Shown piece by piece: positions 27,449 through 36,162 of a stretch of DNA of 64,000 bases (the stretch's first letter is position 1; each line of letters begins with the position of its first letter). The stretch covers positions 143,195 to 207,194 of the forward strand of contig NZ_JARXVD010000010.1 of assembly GCF_029892685.1 (NCBI RefSeq), given 5' to 3'. The notes under the pieces are model-generated. The model saw nothing but the letters and a program-made list of their open reading frames with translations, was not told where the DNA came from and did no database searches. The DNA is from Mycobacterium sp. OTB74. Its GTDB lineage: Bacteria; Actinomycetota; Actinomycetes; Mycobacteriales; Mycobacteriaceae. The translations under genes were made by a program, and so were the position numbers.

Positions 27449-27488
27449 CTCCAAACTGACGACTCGATCCTCTCCAAACTGACGACTC
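27449..27488. repeat. Two 17-bp direct repeats
   Basis: CTCCAAACTGACGACTC at 27449-27465 and again at 27472-27488, 23 bases apart centre to centre, about two helical turns. They lie upstream of the small gene at 27,178-27,390 and could be an operator for it. Confidence 0.6.
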
Positions 27489-27753
27489 ACCCAACCTGAC
27501 CTGCTCGAACCGTTCCCGGTGCGCGGCCGTGCGGGGCAGATGACGAGCTGTCTTGCGCGGGCCTACCGGGTCACGAAGAACGAACCGAATCGCAAGGGGA
27601 CAAGAACCTGAACCCGACCGGCAACGAGACCGAAGACCTGCGGGCGTTTGCCGCGCACGGAGGAGCCATCACTGATCCGCGCCTACCCACGCGGCTGCGC
27701 CCCGGCGGAGCATCGCCGGGACGTGACAGGGGATGGCGGCGGTGGGCGGCTGC

Positions 27754-28074
27754 TTAGTCGCCGATCCGGTTCCACACCTTGCCGCGGCCCACGCCCAGCG
27801 TCGCGACGTGTTTCGCGAATTGAGCCGAATCCGGGAACCGCTGCGCGATCGCCGCGATCAGATCGTCGCCGAGCTCTTCACGCAGGCGTGCCGTCTGATC
27901 GACCGTGAAGGTCTCGGTCGACTCGTACTCGGACGCGCCGAGTGCCCGCTGCACGACGGGTCCCTGGTCGTGGATCTTCACCACCAGAGCGCCGTCGGCG
28001 TTGAGATAAGCCGCGCTGTAACAACGACTTCCGTCGTCGCGACATTGGTCCTCGAACACGTGCCGGTCAAGCAT
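27754..28074 (-). CDS. Hypothetical protein
   Basis: 106 residues from the ATG at 28074 (MLDRHVFEDQCRDDGSRCYS). Alpha/beta with a helical C-terminus (ELGDDLIAAIAQRFP). Lies downstream of the HicB-like gene in the same direction. Not recognised. Confidence 0.55.
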   Translation of the reverse strand: MLDRHVFEDQCRDDGSRCYSAAYLNADGALVVKIHDQGPVVQRALGASEYESTETFTVDQTARLREELGDDLIAAIAQRFPDSAQFAKHVATLGVGRGKVWNRIGD

Positions 28075-28150
28075 CGGGTCCCCCTGTCGGTTATGGCGCG
28101 GACAGTAGCCGCGGCCACCGACAGCGCCCCGGCCGAACGGTCGGGGAAGG

Positions 28151-28534
28151 TCACTCCTGCGGACTCGGCACGGGTGGCGATTCCCCGGTCCGTGCCATGT
28201 CCCGCAGCGCCTCGGCCACCAGCGACTCGATACCCGCCAGCGCTTCGTGCGGGGTGGGCGCCAGGAATGACAGGGACGGGAATTCGGTTGCCAGCCCGAC
28301 GAACTCGTCGTCCTCAACCGACCAGTCAGCCTGGTAGTGGTAGTGCCCCGGCAGCCGTCCCTCGGGGCCGTGCACGTCCGGGCAGTCGGCCATGCAGCAG
28401 CCGCACCAGATGTACCGAGCGAGTGTCGGGTCGTCTGGATCGTCGCTGCGGATCGACGGTTGCGCGCATCGGCCGTCGGCGGTGGCGTGTTCCTCGGGGC
28501 AGGCGCACCGCTCGGCGGCAGTGGCCTCGGTCAT
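28151..28534 (-). CDS. HicB-like protein with Cys-rich N-terminus
   Basis: 127 residues. The second half (WSVEDDEFVGLATEFPSLSF then TPHEALAGIESLVAEAL) is the strand-strand-helix pattern of HicB-type antitoxin domains. The first half has seven cysteines (RCACPEE, CGCCMADCP), probably metal-binding. No HicA-like toxin is visible next to it, so it may be an orphan or work with the 106-residue neighbour. Confidence 0.6.
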   Translation of the reverse strand: MTEATAAERCACPEEHATADGRCAQPSIRSDDPDDPTLARYIWCGCCMADCPDVHGPEGRLPGHYHYQADWSVEDDEFVGLATEFPSLSFLAPTPHEALAGIESLVAEALRDMARTGESPPVPSPQE

Positions 28535-28592
28535 GGCCCGAGCATGGCACGGCGCACCGACAAGTCGCTATCGAGTTTCACCCGGCGGCGGG

Positions 28593-28922
28593 TCAGTCCC
28601 ACGGCTCGCGCCGGCGCCACCACGGCGCCGAGGCCCACGCGCCGCGTTCGACGGTGACCGCGCGGAAGCGGTCGTCGAGCCGGTCCACCGCTGCCCGGAG
28701 CTGGTGGGCGTGCTTGCCGCCGCGGGCGATGAGTGCCGCCAGGCGATCACGGGAGCCGACCCGGAGCCGGCCGTCGCAGCACGGGCAATCGATGTACCTG
28801 TCGTACACGTAGCTATCCGTGAGGTGGAGGCGCTCGGCGTACTCGACTTCGCGTCGCCACCCGGCGAGGTACCGCAGGGCTGCGCCGTCTTGGCGAGGGC
28901 GGCGGGGACGGTTCCGGTTCAC
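28593..28922 (-). CDS. Small basic protein with CxxC motif
   Basis: 109 residues from a GTG at 28922. Very Arg-rich, with CPCC at about 47-50 (YIDCPCCDGRLRVGS), resembling half of a zinc ribbon. Possibly nucleic-acid-binding. It lies 58 bases upstream of the HicB-like gene. Confidence 0.5.
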   Translation of the reverse strand: MNRNRPRRPRQDGAALRYLAGWRREVEYAERLHLTDSYVYDRYIDCPCCDGRLRVGSRDRLAALIARGGKHAHQLRAAVDRLDDRFRAVTVERGAWASAPWWRRREPWD

Positions 28923-29329
28923 CGGCGTGGAAGGGACCGGCCCTTCGGTTCGATGTGTGTCATGTGCGGCGCCGTGACGTGGCGCGGCCGGTGAGATGGG
29001 ACACGAACCCGATCAGCGTACAGCGGCGGTCGGACAGGACGGCGCTCATAGTGCGGTCCTCAAAAGCGTGTTGTGCCCGGCGGTGGTCTACTAGCGCGAA
29101 ACGGGCGAATCGATGGGGACTGCAGAGTCGGCAGACGCGGAGCAGCTTGACGCCGAGGCGGATTCAGCGTCACCGACATCTGGGTCTCGTCTGCGGCTGG
29201 CGGCACGGTTCGATGCCCACGATCGCGGCAATGCCATCAACTCCCGGGCAAGCGCTGGCAAGCTAAACGCGGACACAGAGTTCGGTTTTCCGGATGCTAG
29301 GCAGCCCACCATCTCAGAAGGAGGTAGCG
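28923..29329. other. Intergenic stretch, no gene accepted
   Basis: A plus frame from 29113 reads acceptably for about 70 residues but has no ribosome site and runs into the following gene in the wrong frame. I see no clear gene; the last 15 bases contain the AAGGAGG site of the next gene. Confidence 0.4.
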
Positions 29330-29782
29330 ATGTCCGACCAGGCGACGAATCAGGATCCGGTCGACGCACCCGCGAGTTCGATTCATTTCGAGGTGCTCGG
29401 TCAGCCACCGTTGAAGAACGAAGCACTTTCGGTGTTCAACGCGAAACATGGTCAGGCGGAAAGGATTCTCGCCCTTCTTCGGGCCGCACGGCGTGCGTGC
29501 CTGGAGCATGGATTCGCCCCGATCGAGACGGGCGGCGTGGCACTGGCCGTGATCACGCGCTCGTCGGCCGGAGATGCGACCAACATCCTCGGTGGGATCG
29601 CGGATGTCTTGGAGAACAAGCCTGTTCGGGCTCACCGGTCATCGATCGACCACCTGGGCGATCTCGCCACAGTCTGGCTCTACCAGGACGACAAGAAGAT
29701 CAAGCAGATCACCTACCGCGAGGAGCGCGGCGAGCCGAGCTACACGGTGACCGTTCGTGCACTCCGGGATGCTTCGCCCTAG
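29330..29782 (+). CDS. Possible RusA-family resolvase-like protein
   Basis: 150 residues from the ATG at 29330, preceded at an ideal distance by AAGGAGG, the strongest ribosome site in this part of the window. The order FEVLGQPPLKNE, then GDATNILGGIADVLEN, then WLYQDDKKIKQITYRE, then YTVTVRAL follows the RusA Holliday-junction resolvase fold, where acidic residues in the second and third motifs bind metal. One usual acidic position is less clear, so the activity may be altered. It is the only plus-strand gene between 22.8 and 39 kb. Confidence 0.5.
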   Translation: MSDQATNQDPVDAPASSIHFEVLGQPPLKNEALSVFNAKHGQAERILALLRAARRACLEHGFAPIETGGVALAVITRSSAGDATNILGGIADVLENKPVRAHRSSIDHLGDLATVWLYQDDKKIKQITYREERGEPSYTVTVRALRDASP

Positions 29783-29999
29783 ACATCGAAACCGGCGAAG
29801 AAGCGAACGGCCGCAGTTCGTCGGGGGTCAAGCGTTGTCGGTAGAAGTTCCATATCAGAGTCAATGCTGTGGTTGGTGTCGCGATGGCGTACTCCCGGTC
29901 GTCGGTGCCGACGCGCACAACGCCATCGCGACGGACTGAACCACCGCGAGCCAGGTGGGTGCACTTCGTCCGTCGCCCTCACTGGGCCAAACGGCACGG

Positions 30000-30392
30000 T
30001 CAGTCCCACCACCCTCCGCCGTACTCGGTGTGACGGTGGGTCTGCCGGTGGTCGATCACGTCGTCGTCCACGTCGCCGCCGTGCATCGCGTCCCTGGTGA
30101 GTGCGCGAAGGATCGCCCGCTGGGCGGTGCGCTCAGAGCCGAACCACATGCGGCGGTACGGCTTGCGGCTTCGGGGCGTGACGTAGCTGCCCCCGTAGAT
30201 CCGCTGCGGCAGCTCCGCCGCGGGGTGATAGCAGCACCGCGTCTCGTTGTGGTGCTTGTCGACCGGCCATGCCGGCAGGTCGCAGTCAGCGCCGCCGGAG
30301 CTGTGGCACCGGTGGCTGTGGTCGGCGACCACGTCGCGTCGGTGGTCGTTGCACTGCACCCACGCGGGGCGGTGAGAGTCGGTGTGGGACAT
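30000..30392 (-). CDS. Hypothetical His/Cys-rich protein
   Basis: 130 residues from the ATG at 30392. Contains many His and Cys in its first 60 residues (HSHRCHSSGGADCD, CCYHP), likely binding metal, then a basic helix (SERTAQRAILRALTRDAMHG). Not recognised. Confidence 0.52.
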   Translation of the reverse strand: MSHTDSHRPAWVQCNDHRRDVVADHSHRCHSSGGADCDLPAWPVDKHHNETRCCYHPAAELPQRIYGGSYVTPRSRKPYRRMWFGSERTAQRAILRALTRDAMHGGDVDDDVIDHRQTHRHTEYGGGWWD

Positions 30393-30594
30393 CGGATTCC
30401 TGCTTTCGGCAGGCTGCCCGCAGCGTCCGTGGCGGCTGCGAGAAAGGCAGCCGGACCTACAAGTCAGGCATCGCGATGTCCTCTCCCGTGATCGATCAGA
30501 GCCGCACAACCTAGCACGGGTGATGCCTACGGCGACAGCACGTCGTGGTGGCCACCAAGAGCGAGCGACCTCGGCGCCGCTATCGAGGTGCCTG

Positions 30595-30972
30595 CTACGG
30601 GTAGACGACGTCGACATACTCGTCGCGGGACAAGATCAGCACCTCAGCCGGCGAATGTATGCCGTCGACGTACTGATGCGCCGCGTGGTGCTCTCCTTCG
30701 CCGAGCAAGCGGAGATCCTTGATGATGTCGATCGCCCGATCCGGGTCCAGCCGCCACACCACATGGGTCGGAGTCAGGTCGATGTCGGCCGCGCCAGGTT
30801 CGATCCGGAACTCGTGGACGACCCCGCTATGCCTCAGCCGCGAGTTCCCTTGTCGCTCAGCATTGCTCAGCGCGGCACAAAACTCATGCACCCCGTCTCG
30901 ATCCATGGTCAACAGGACCGCGTCGTCTCCGTAGTGGAAACCGGTGAGGTAGTTGATTCGGACGACGCTCAT
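30595..30972 (-). CDS. Hypothetical protein, candidate immunity protein
   Basis: 125 residues, acidic, alternating strands and helices (DDAVLLTMDRDGVHEFCAAL). It is 44 bases after the DUF4253 gene in a run of same-direction small acidic genes behind the GH-E toxin. That context suggests immunity; no named family recognised. Confidence 0.58.
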   Translation of the reverse strand: MSVVRINYLTGFHYGDDAVLLTMDRDGVHEFCAALSNAERQGNSRLRHSGVVHEFRIEPGAADIDLTPTHVVWRLDPDRAIDIIKDLRLLGEGEHHAAHQYVDGIHSPAEVLILSRDEYVDVVYP

Positions 30973-31016
30973 GGCCCTCCCCGTCTAGTTGTCGTCCCCG
31001 TCGATCAGGTAGGAGT

Positions 31017-31763
31017 TCAGTCCCACCAGAAGTTCCAGTAGATCCAGTGCGCCAGACCTCCGCGGAACGTCTCCGCCGGCGTCCCCTGGTCGATGTTGTC
31101 CGGGCAGAACCCGTAGTGCTCACTGAGCAGAGCGTCGATCTGCTCGTCGGTCACCGGGCGCCGGCCCACCCGCACCGTCATGGTGTCGAACCCGATGCTG
31201 ATCAACACCGCGCCGAACCGGTCCTCCCACGACCGCAGCACCGCGGTGAAGTCCGCGCCGCTCAGGTCGTAATTGGTCCCGCCCCACCAGCCGAGTGCGG
31301 CGGGGACATCCGCGGGCCGTGCGACCGGTACGAGCAGCAACGCGCCGGGTTCGTCCACATGCAGCGCGTGTAGGTCCAGGTCAGGACCCGGGACACCGGG
31401 TGCCAACGCGGTCGCCAGCGGCACCGTGGGCTCCTCGAACTGCTTGCGGGACACGACCTCCAACGCGTCGGGGAGTTCGGTCTCCGGTCCGCCCATCTCC
31501 CCGTCGAACCACGGCTGCGCAAGGCCTCGGCCGTGGGATCCCTCCGCCCGCAGCGGCCACAGCCCGGTCTGCGGGAACGCCGCGGCCAGCGCCTGCAGCA
31601 GCTCGTTGAGCTGTTCGACAGGTAGCAGTTCGACGCTGATCCAGGCGACAGGCGCCCCGGGACTCTCCTGCGACTGGACGAGCCGGCCGGGCGGCAGGGC
31701 GATGCCTACGAGGTCGCGGGCGTCAGCGGCGGGCAGTTCGCCGGGGATGGCGTGGAACATCAC
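31017..31763 (-). CDS. DUF4253 protein
   Basis: 248 residues. The C-terminal 110 residues match DUF4253: ALLLVPVARPADVPAALGWW, then LRSWEDRFGAVLISIGFDTM and DEQIDALLSEHYGFCPDN. DUF4253 proteins are cytoplasmic, of unknown biochemistry, and are often found next to polymorphic toxins where they behave like immunity proteins. Fits the array behind the GH-E toxin. Confidence 0.8.
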   Translation of the reverse strand: MMFHAIPGELPAADARDLVGIALPPGRLVQSQESPGAPVAWISVELLPVEQLNELLQALAAAFPQTGLWPLRAEGSHGRGLAQPWFDGEMGGPETELPDALEVVSRKQFEEPTVPLATALAPGVPGPDLDLHALHVDEPGALLLVPVARPADVPAALGWWGGTNYDLSGADFTAVLRSWEDRFGAVLISIGFDTMTVRVGRRPVTDEQIDALLSEHYGFCPDNIDQGTPAETFRGGLAHWIYWNFWWD

Positions 31764-31830
31764 GGCTCCTTCGAGTGGTGGTCAGCCCTCGCGAGATGGG
31801 GGCTCCGGTTCAGTGGCGGTACGCGGTCGG

Positions 31831-32136
31831 TCACAAGACGCCGGCCAGGTGCAGTGTGACGATCAGATCCAAGATGTGCCCGAGGCCCAACAGGAACAGC
31901 ACCGCACCCCAGACGAGCAGGCCCCCGCCTTTCAACGGCGCCGGAGCCCGCTCGACGTCGCTCACGTCCGGATGCAGCAGGCGCTGCTCGTCCGCACGTT
32001 CCCAGCGTCGTCGAACGACGAGACGGCGCGAGCCGATCACGATGAGCACGACTCCCGCGGTCGTGAACACGACGGCGCGGATGGCGGGCCAAGTCGCCGA
32101 CGCCACGCCATCAGCAAGTACATGCTGGATCGTCAC
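31831..32136 (-). CDS. Small membrane protein, two TM segments
   Basis: 101 residues with hydrophobic segments at about 16-36 and 70-95, separated by a basic/acidic loop (RRLVVRRRWERADEQR). No family recognised. Lies within the array of genes downstream of the exported toxin. Confidence 0.58.
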   Translation of the reverse strand: MTIQHVLADGVASATWPAIRAVVFTTAGVVLIVIGSRRLVVRRRWERADEQRLLHPDVSDVERAPAPLKGGGLLVWGAVLFLLGLGHILDLIVTLHLAGVL

Positions 32137-32399
32137 CAGATTCTCCCTGCCCCCAACGAACGTGCCGTCCGCGCATCCGCACCGGTGTTCGCTCCGTCAT
32201 CTCATTCTCTCAGCGCCACGATCACCGGACCGACGGCTTTCTGACGCGACCGACCGCGTCAACTGGTGGTGTCAGCATCATCGACAGCGTCGCTAGTCTC
32301 AGGGCGTACTTGTAGCCGTCGAACTCCCGGAACCGGCCGCCGCATGGTCGATGCTCGCCGCGTGGAACGCGGTGGTGGCCACGGTGTTCCCCCCGCGGG

Positions 32400-32897
32400 C
32401 TACTCGCCCGGCTTCTCGGTTTCACGCGGTGTCGCGTGCGACTCCTTGAACGTCGGCCGACCGCTGGCGCTGATCACGGCGCACGCCTGGTAGAAGTAGG
32501 CGACGCTGTCGACCTCGCCGTTGTTGACCCGCTTGAAGCCCTTCCAGATCGGGCTTGCATGCGCCTTATCCGAGGCTCGGTACAGCGTGAGCGACCCGCC
32601 CCAGCGTGCGACTTCCGGAGAACTGTCGACCCACTTGTAGCCCGCGTCGCGGACGAGCACCTCACCGACGTAGCAGCCGAACACGAAGATCGTCTCGGCC
32701 ACAGCGTCGGAGCCCGGCTCCCGGAAGCTGTCCAGGATCTCGTCCACCCGGTTCAGCGACTCCGGGGTGTAGTCAAGCTCGACACCGTTGATGTTGCGCT
32801 CGGCGTCGACGGCGCGCTGCGCGAGCTCGGCGGCGTGCTCAGCTGTCGGCGCCGCCGGAAGCCGTAGTCGTCGCCCCGTCCACGCCGGGCCGGTCAC
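32400..32897 (-). CDS. Hypothetical protein, candidate immunity protein
   Basis: 165 residues from a GTG at 32897, which lies 23 bases after the stop of the Imm33-like gene. After a short basic lead the chain is acidic: helices AELAQRAVDAERNINGVELD and LNRVDEILDSFRE, then AETIFVFGCYVGEVLVRDAG. This resembles small cytoplasmic DUF/immunity proteins but I cannot name the family. The position in the array supports an immunity role. Confidence 0.6.
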   Translation of the reverse strand: MTGPAWTGRRLRLPAAPTAEHAAELAQRAVDAERNINGVELDYTPESLNRVDEILDSFREPGSDAVAETIFVFGCYVGEVLVRDAGYKWVDSSPEVARWGGSLTLYRASDKAHASPIWKGFKRVNNGEVDSVAYFYQACAVISASGRPTFKESHATPRETEKPGE

Positions 32898-32919
32898 CGC
32901 GGCGTCAGCGGGTCGACGG

Positions 32920-33294
32920 TCACTGCGGCCGGCCCCGGAACTGAGGCGGGACGTAGAACTCCTCGACGGGTATCTGTCGCCCCGTCGGGGTGTCGTAGAT
33001 GGTGATGCCACGTTCGTCTCGCACGATCTGCAGGTCGGACCCGACCGGGAAGTCGTAGATGCCGATCAGCGCGGGCTCGATGTTGCACACGTCGTTGAAC
33101 GCGACGATCTGCCAGTTGCTCTGATCGTTGAGGTACTCGGCGGTGTCGATGTGGCTGGAGATCTGCCAGCCGTTGTCGGCACCGCCCGTGGACGCGACCC
33201 GCACCATCCAGCGCACCTTCCCGCGACGCTCCATGACGTTCTTGGTCGCCAGGCAGGCCCCGGACTTCGGGATGAACTCGATGTAGTCCGGCAT
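32920..33294 (-). CDS. DUF2185 / Imm33-like immunity protein
   Basis: 124 residues. The pattern CLATKNVMERRGKVRWMVR, GWQISSHIDTAEYLND and CNIEPALIGIYDFPVGSDL follows DUF2185 proteins, known as Imm33-type immunity proteins of polymorphic toxin systems. Its ATG directly follows the TAG stop of the ankyrin gene with no gap, so the two are co-translated. Confidence 0.75.
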   Translation of the reverse strand: MPDYIEFIPKSGACLATKNVMERRGKVRWMVRVASTGGADNGWQISSHIDTAEYLNDQSNWQIVAFNDVCNIEPALIGIYDFPVGSDLQIVRDERGITIYDTPTGRQIPVEEFYVPPQFRGRPQ

Positions 33295-33828
33295 CTACGC
33301 GGTACTCCGTGCCGCTTCGTACGCGGCGGCTCGCTCGCGCAGGATCGGGAAGTTCCACACCGAGTCGAAGATCAGATCGTGGAGGGTGCCGCGAAGGCAC
33401 GGTGCCGACAGGTCGAGGTTCGGCTGGTCGAAGATCACGTCGTAGAACGGGACACGCTCGACTTCGGGGCTCGGCCCGTGTTCGATGAGGACCGCCAGCG
33501 GTGGCCCCGAACGCTTGGACACCTGGTTGATGTCGGCGCCCCCGTCGATGAGGCGTCGCAGCATCGGCGCTTCGAGTTCCGTCTCATGCCGGCGAGTGCC
33601 GAACAGGACGTGCAAGACATTGATCCCCCGAGAAACGACTGCTGGATCGGCTCCGTCATCGAGCAAGCGATTCGTGATCGCTACCCGTGCCTGTATGTCC
33701 TTATTGGTGACGGACTCGAACAGCAGGGTGCGCCCGCTGCTGTCGAGATGGGGCGCATCCGCTGGTCTGTACACCTGCAGGAAGTCCGCGTAGGAGCATG
33801 TGCTCGCGGCGTAGATCAGGCTCGGCAT
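33295..33828 (-). CDS. Ankyrin-repeat protein, probable immunity to the GH-E toxin
   Basis: 177 residues from the ATG at 33828. Contains at least two ankyrin-like units (NRLLDDGADPAVVSRGINVLH and MLRRLIDGGADINQVSKRSG) plus a degenerate one before and after. Ankyrin proteins are frequent immunity factors directly behind polymorphic toxins. It starts 19 bases after the toxin gene, the normal place for the cognate immunity gene. Confidence 0.75.
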   Translation of the reverse strand: MPSLIYAASTCSYADFLQVYRPADAPHLDSSGRTLLFESVTNKDIQARVAITNRLLDDGADPAVVSRGINVLHVLFGTRRHETELEAPMLRRLIDGGADINQVSKRSGPPLAVLIEHGPSPEVERVPFYDVIFDQPNLDLSAPCLRGTLHDLIFDSVWNFPILRERAAAYEAARSTA

Positions 33829-33847
33829 CTGTTCTCTCTTCCGCCTG

Positions 33848-35884
33848 TCACGGTCTCTCATCGATGTGTGATCGATTCCTGTACGGGTCTTGGACTCCAT
33901 AATTCTCGGGGTCTCGGTATTGCTGAATGAACTCCTCGAACGTGATGTCTCCGTGAAGGTACCGCTCGCGGAGGGTCGCATACTCCCGACCTTCGACGTG
34001 ACCCATGTCCCACAGCCCCTTGCGCGGGTCACCAGGCTGCCACTCGATGAGGCGGTGTCCGTCTTGCACGGTCCAATCATCCCCGGTCGGTCCGTTGGGG
34101 TGCAGCTGAACCCATTGCTGGTCGGGGCCGGGACGCGGCAGGTTGAGTTCGCCGCGGTCGATCTGGCCCAGCTGTGCGTCGTGTGACTGATTCCAGACGT
34201 CCGGGACTTGGGTCGGCCCGTAGTCGGGCCGGTGGTTGGCGTAGGGCAGTCGGTTGCCGTCGCCGTCGTAGCCGAAAGAGCCGGGGTCTCCGGTCTCCGG
34301 TAGGTGCCCAGTCGACGGTGAGTGGTCAGTCGAAGCCGGCGGAGCGGCATCACCGCCGTGTCCGATCAGCCCGTGGTCACCGCTGTGCGGAACGTCCACC
34401 GGTGGGCTGGGAGCATCGGGCACAGGGTCACGGCCCACGGGGCCGTGGGTGACCTCGTGCTGGAGGCCGCGCTCGACGGTTTCGTCCAGCGCGCCGCGCG
34501 CGACTGTGCCTTCACCGCCCAGGGGCGCCGTCGCCGCAGCAGCGGTGCCGTCGAAGAGCATCTTGCCCGCGTAGCGGCCGGGATTGTCGACCATCTCCTG
34601 CGCCTCGCGCTGGGCGGCGTTCCAGCGCAGCGGGTCGTTGCGGACGTCGTCGACGGTGCCCTGGGCGAGTTGCTTCCAGGAGTCGGCGACGCCGGGGTGC
34701 CCGGGTCCGCCAGTGCCGGTGAGGTTCTCGATCCCGTCGAGGGTTTCGCGCCCTTGGGCGTAGAACCCTTCGTGCATGTTGTTGGTGAAGTCGTTGAACC
34801 CGTCACCGAGCCGTTGTCCCCAGCCGGGCAGCGGGGGCTTCGGGCCGGGTTCCTGTCCCGTTGGCGGCTGCAGTGGCAGTGGCTTCTGCGCATTGGCCGC
34901 CATCGCGGCCAGGCGTTGATCGACCTCGGCCCGAGGCACCGTGGGATCGTTCAGCAGCACTTGGCGCGCGGCGGCGAGGCCGGCCTTCCCCTCGGGGGTG
35001 TTCGGGTCGAATTTCGGCGGCGCACCCGGCCCCGCCGCGCTGGGTGGACCGGCAGGCAGAAGCATGTCCTGCACCGACTTCGGGTGCGTGGCGGTGTCCT
35101 TCTGGTGCTCCCGTGCAGCCTCGATCAGATCCATCGCGTTCGGCTTGTCAGCCGGCTTGGGTTGTGCGGCGCCGTCCGGCTTCTCCGGTGGGAGCATGAG
35201 CGCTGCGAGCCCGTTGGGATCGTCTGCACCCGAAGGCTTCTCACCCGGTTTCTCGCCAGGCTTGCCCTTTCCGTCGCCGGCCGCGGTGGTCTTGTTGTCC
35301 ACCAACTGCACGTGCGCGCCGTGCTCGTCGCCCTCGCCGTGGAACTTGATCCCTTGCAGCTCAGCGGCTTTCGCCGTCAGCTGCTTCCCGACGAGCTTGT
35401 CGGCAGCGACGAGTTGCGCGGCCCGGAACCGGATGAACTCGGCGTGCTCCTTCGCGGCCTTGTTCCGCTCGAGGACGGTGTCGATGTCGTACTTGCGGGC
35501 GTCGGTCACCGACAGGTCGTCGGCCACGGTGAAGCCGTCCTGCTCCGCCTCGCTGAGCGCTTCGGCCACCAGCTTCTTCACCGCGCGGATGTCCTCGGCG
35601 CCGGTGCGTGCCTGCTTCGCGGCTTCGGTCTTCACCTCGGCGTGGTGGCGCACCACTCCCAGGTCACCGGTCACCCGGTTCACGGCCGCCTCGTTCGCGA
35701 GGCCCGTCCACTCGGTGCCGCCGGGGGAGACGACGTTGCGGTGGTGCTGCTCGAACGTGGCGACCGACGTGGTGGCCTTCGCGTCCCACCTGTCCGCGGC
35801 GTCGTCGAGGTGCTGGGTGGGCCAGTTCTCGATGCCCGACCGGGTGGGCAGTTCCTCGTCCGCGGCGGCCGGAACCGCGCTCAC
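33848..35884 (-). CDS. Type VII-exported polymorphic toxin with GH-E nuclease domain
   Basis: 678 residues; the GTG start overlaps the EspC-like stop (GTGA). The N-terminal 130 residues are helical with PGGTEWTGLANEAA, a WXG-like module of proteins exported by ESX systems. A long Pro/Lys/Glu-rich linker (about 200-560) follows. The last 110 residues are a GH-E nuclease (HNH/Endonuclease VII fold): Gly628-His629 in WDMGHVEG, then YLHGDITFEEFI, Asn670/His673 in NRSH and the final Glu676. It probably kills competing bacteria by cutting nucleic acid. An immunity gene follows at once and further immunity-like genes lie behind. Confidence 0.85.
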   Translation of the reverse strand: MSAVPAAADEELPTRSGIENWPTQHLDDAADRWDAKATTSVATFEQHHRNVVSPGGTEWTGLANEAAVNRVTGDLGVVRHHAEVKTEAAKQARTGAEDIRAVKKLVAEALSEAEQDGFTVADDLSVTDARKYDIDTVLERNKAAKEHAEFIRFRAAQLVAADKLVGKQLTAKAAELQGIKFHGEGDEHGAHVQLVDNKTTAAGDGKGKPGEKPGEKPSGADDPNGLAALMLPPEKPDGAAQPKPADKPNAMDLIEAAREHQKDTATHPKSVQDMLLPAGPPSAAGPGAPPKFDPNTPEGKAGLAAARQVLLNDPTVPRAEVDQRLAAMAANAQKPLPLQPPTGQEPGPKPPLPGWGQRLGDGFNDFTNNMHEGFYAQGRETLDGIENLTGTGGPGHPGVADSWKQLAQGTVDDVRNDPLRWNAAQREAQEMVDNPGRYAGKMLFDGTAAAATAPLGGEGTVARGALDETVERGLQHEVTHGPVGRDPVPDAPSPPVDVPHSGDHGLIGHGGDAAPPASTDHSPSTGHLPETGDPGSFGYDGDGNRLPYANHRPDYGPTQVPDVWNQSHDAQLGQIDRGELNLPRPGPDQQWVQLHPNGPTGDDWTVQDGHRLIEWQPGDPRKGLWDMGHVEGREYATLRERYLHGDITFEEFIQQYRDPENYGVQDPYRNRSHIDERP

Positions 35885-36162
35885 ACGCTCACCGTGGTGA
35901 TGGCTTGGCCGCCACCGTCGTCGGTCTCCTGGAAGGCGGTGGCGCCGGAGCCGAGGGTGTCGGCCTGGCCGCCGATGCGGTTCGAGTGGCGGGTCGCGGT
36001 CCCGGTGATCGCGGCGTCCATGGCGGCTACACCGGCGGCGCTGGCGTGGGTGGTGCCCGGGGCGGCGGCGTCGGTGCCGGCGGTCAGTCCGGCGGCGAGG
36101 GCACCGCTGCCGGCGGCCCCGCGGCGCAGACCGTCCACGTCGACGTGCAGCTCATCCGCCAT
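35881..36162 (-). CDS. EspC-like type VII secretion partner
   Basis: 93 residues from the ATG at 36162 with GGGGGAC before it; an ATG seven codons earlier is possible. Small, Ala/Gly-rich and helical, ending with a Thr/Asp-rich tail, as in EspC/DUF2580-type ESX substrates that pair with a larger cargo. The four-base overlap with the toxin start shows they are made together, probably as a heterodimer for ESX export. Confidence 0.75.
   Translation of the reverse strand: MADELHVDVDGLRRGAAGSGALAAGLTAGTDAAAPGTTHASAAGVAAMDAAITGTATRHSNRIGGQADTLGSGATAFQETDDGGGQAITTVSV

Noticed and set aside
28151..28534. Complete HicAB toxin-antitoxin system
   Set aside because: Only a HicB-like half is seen; neither neighbour looks like the short HicA double-stranded-RNA-binding fold.
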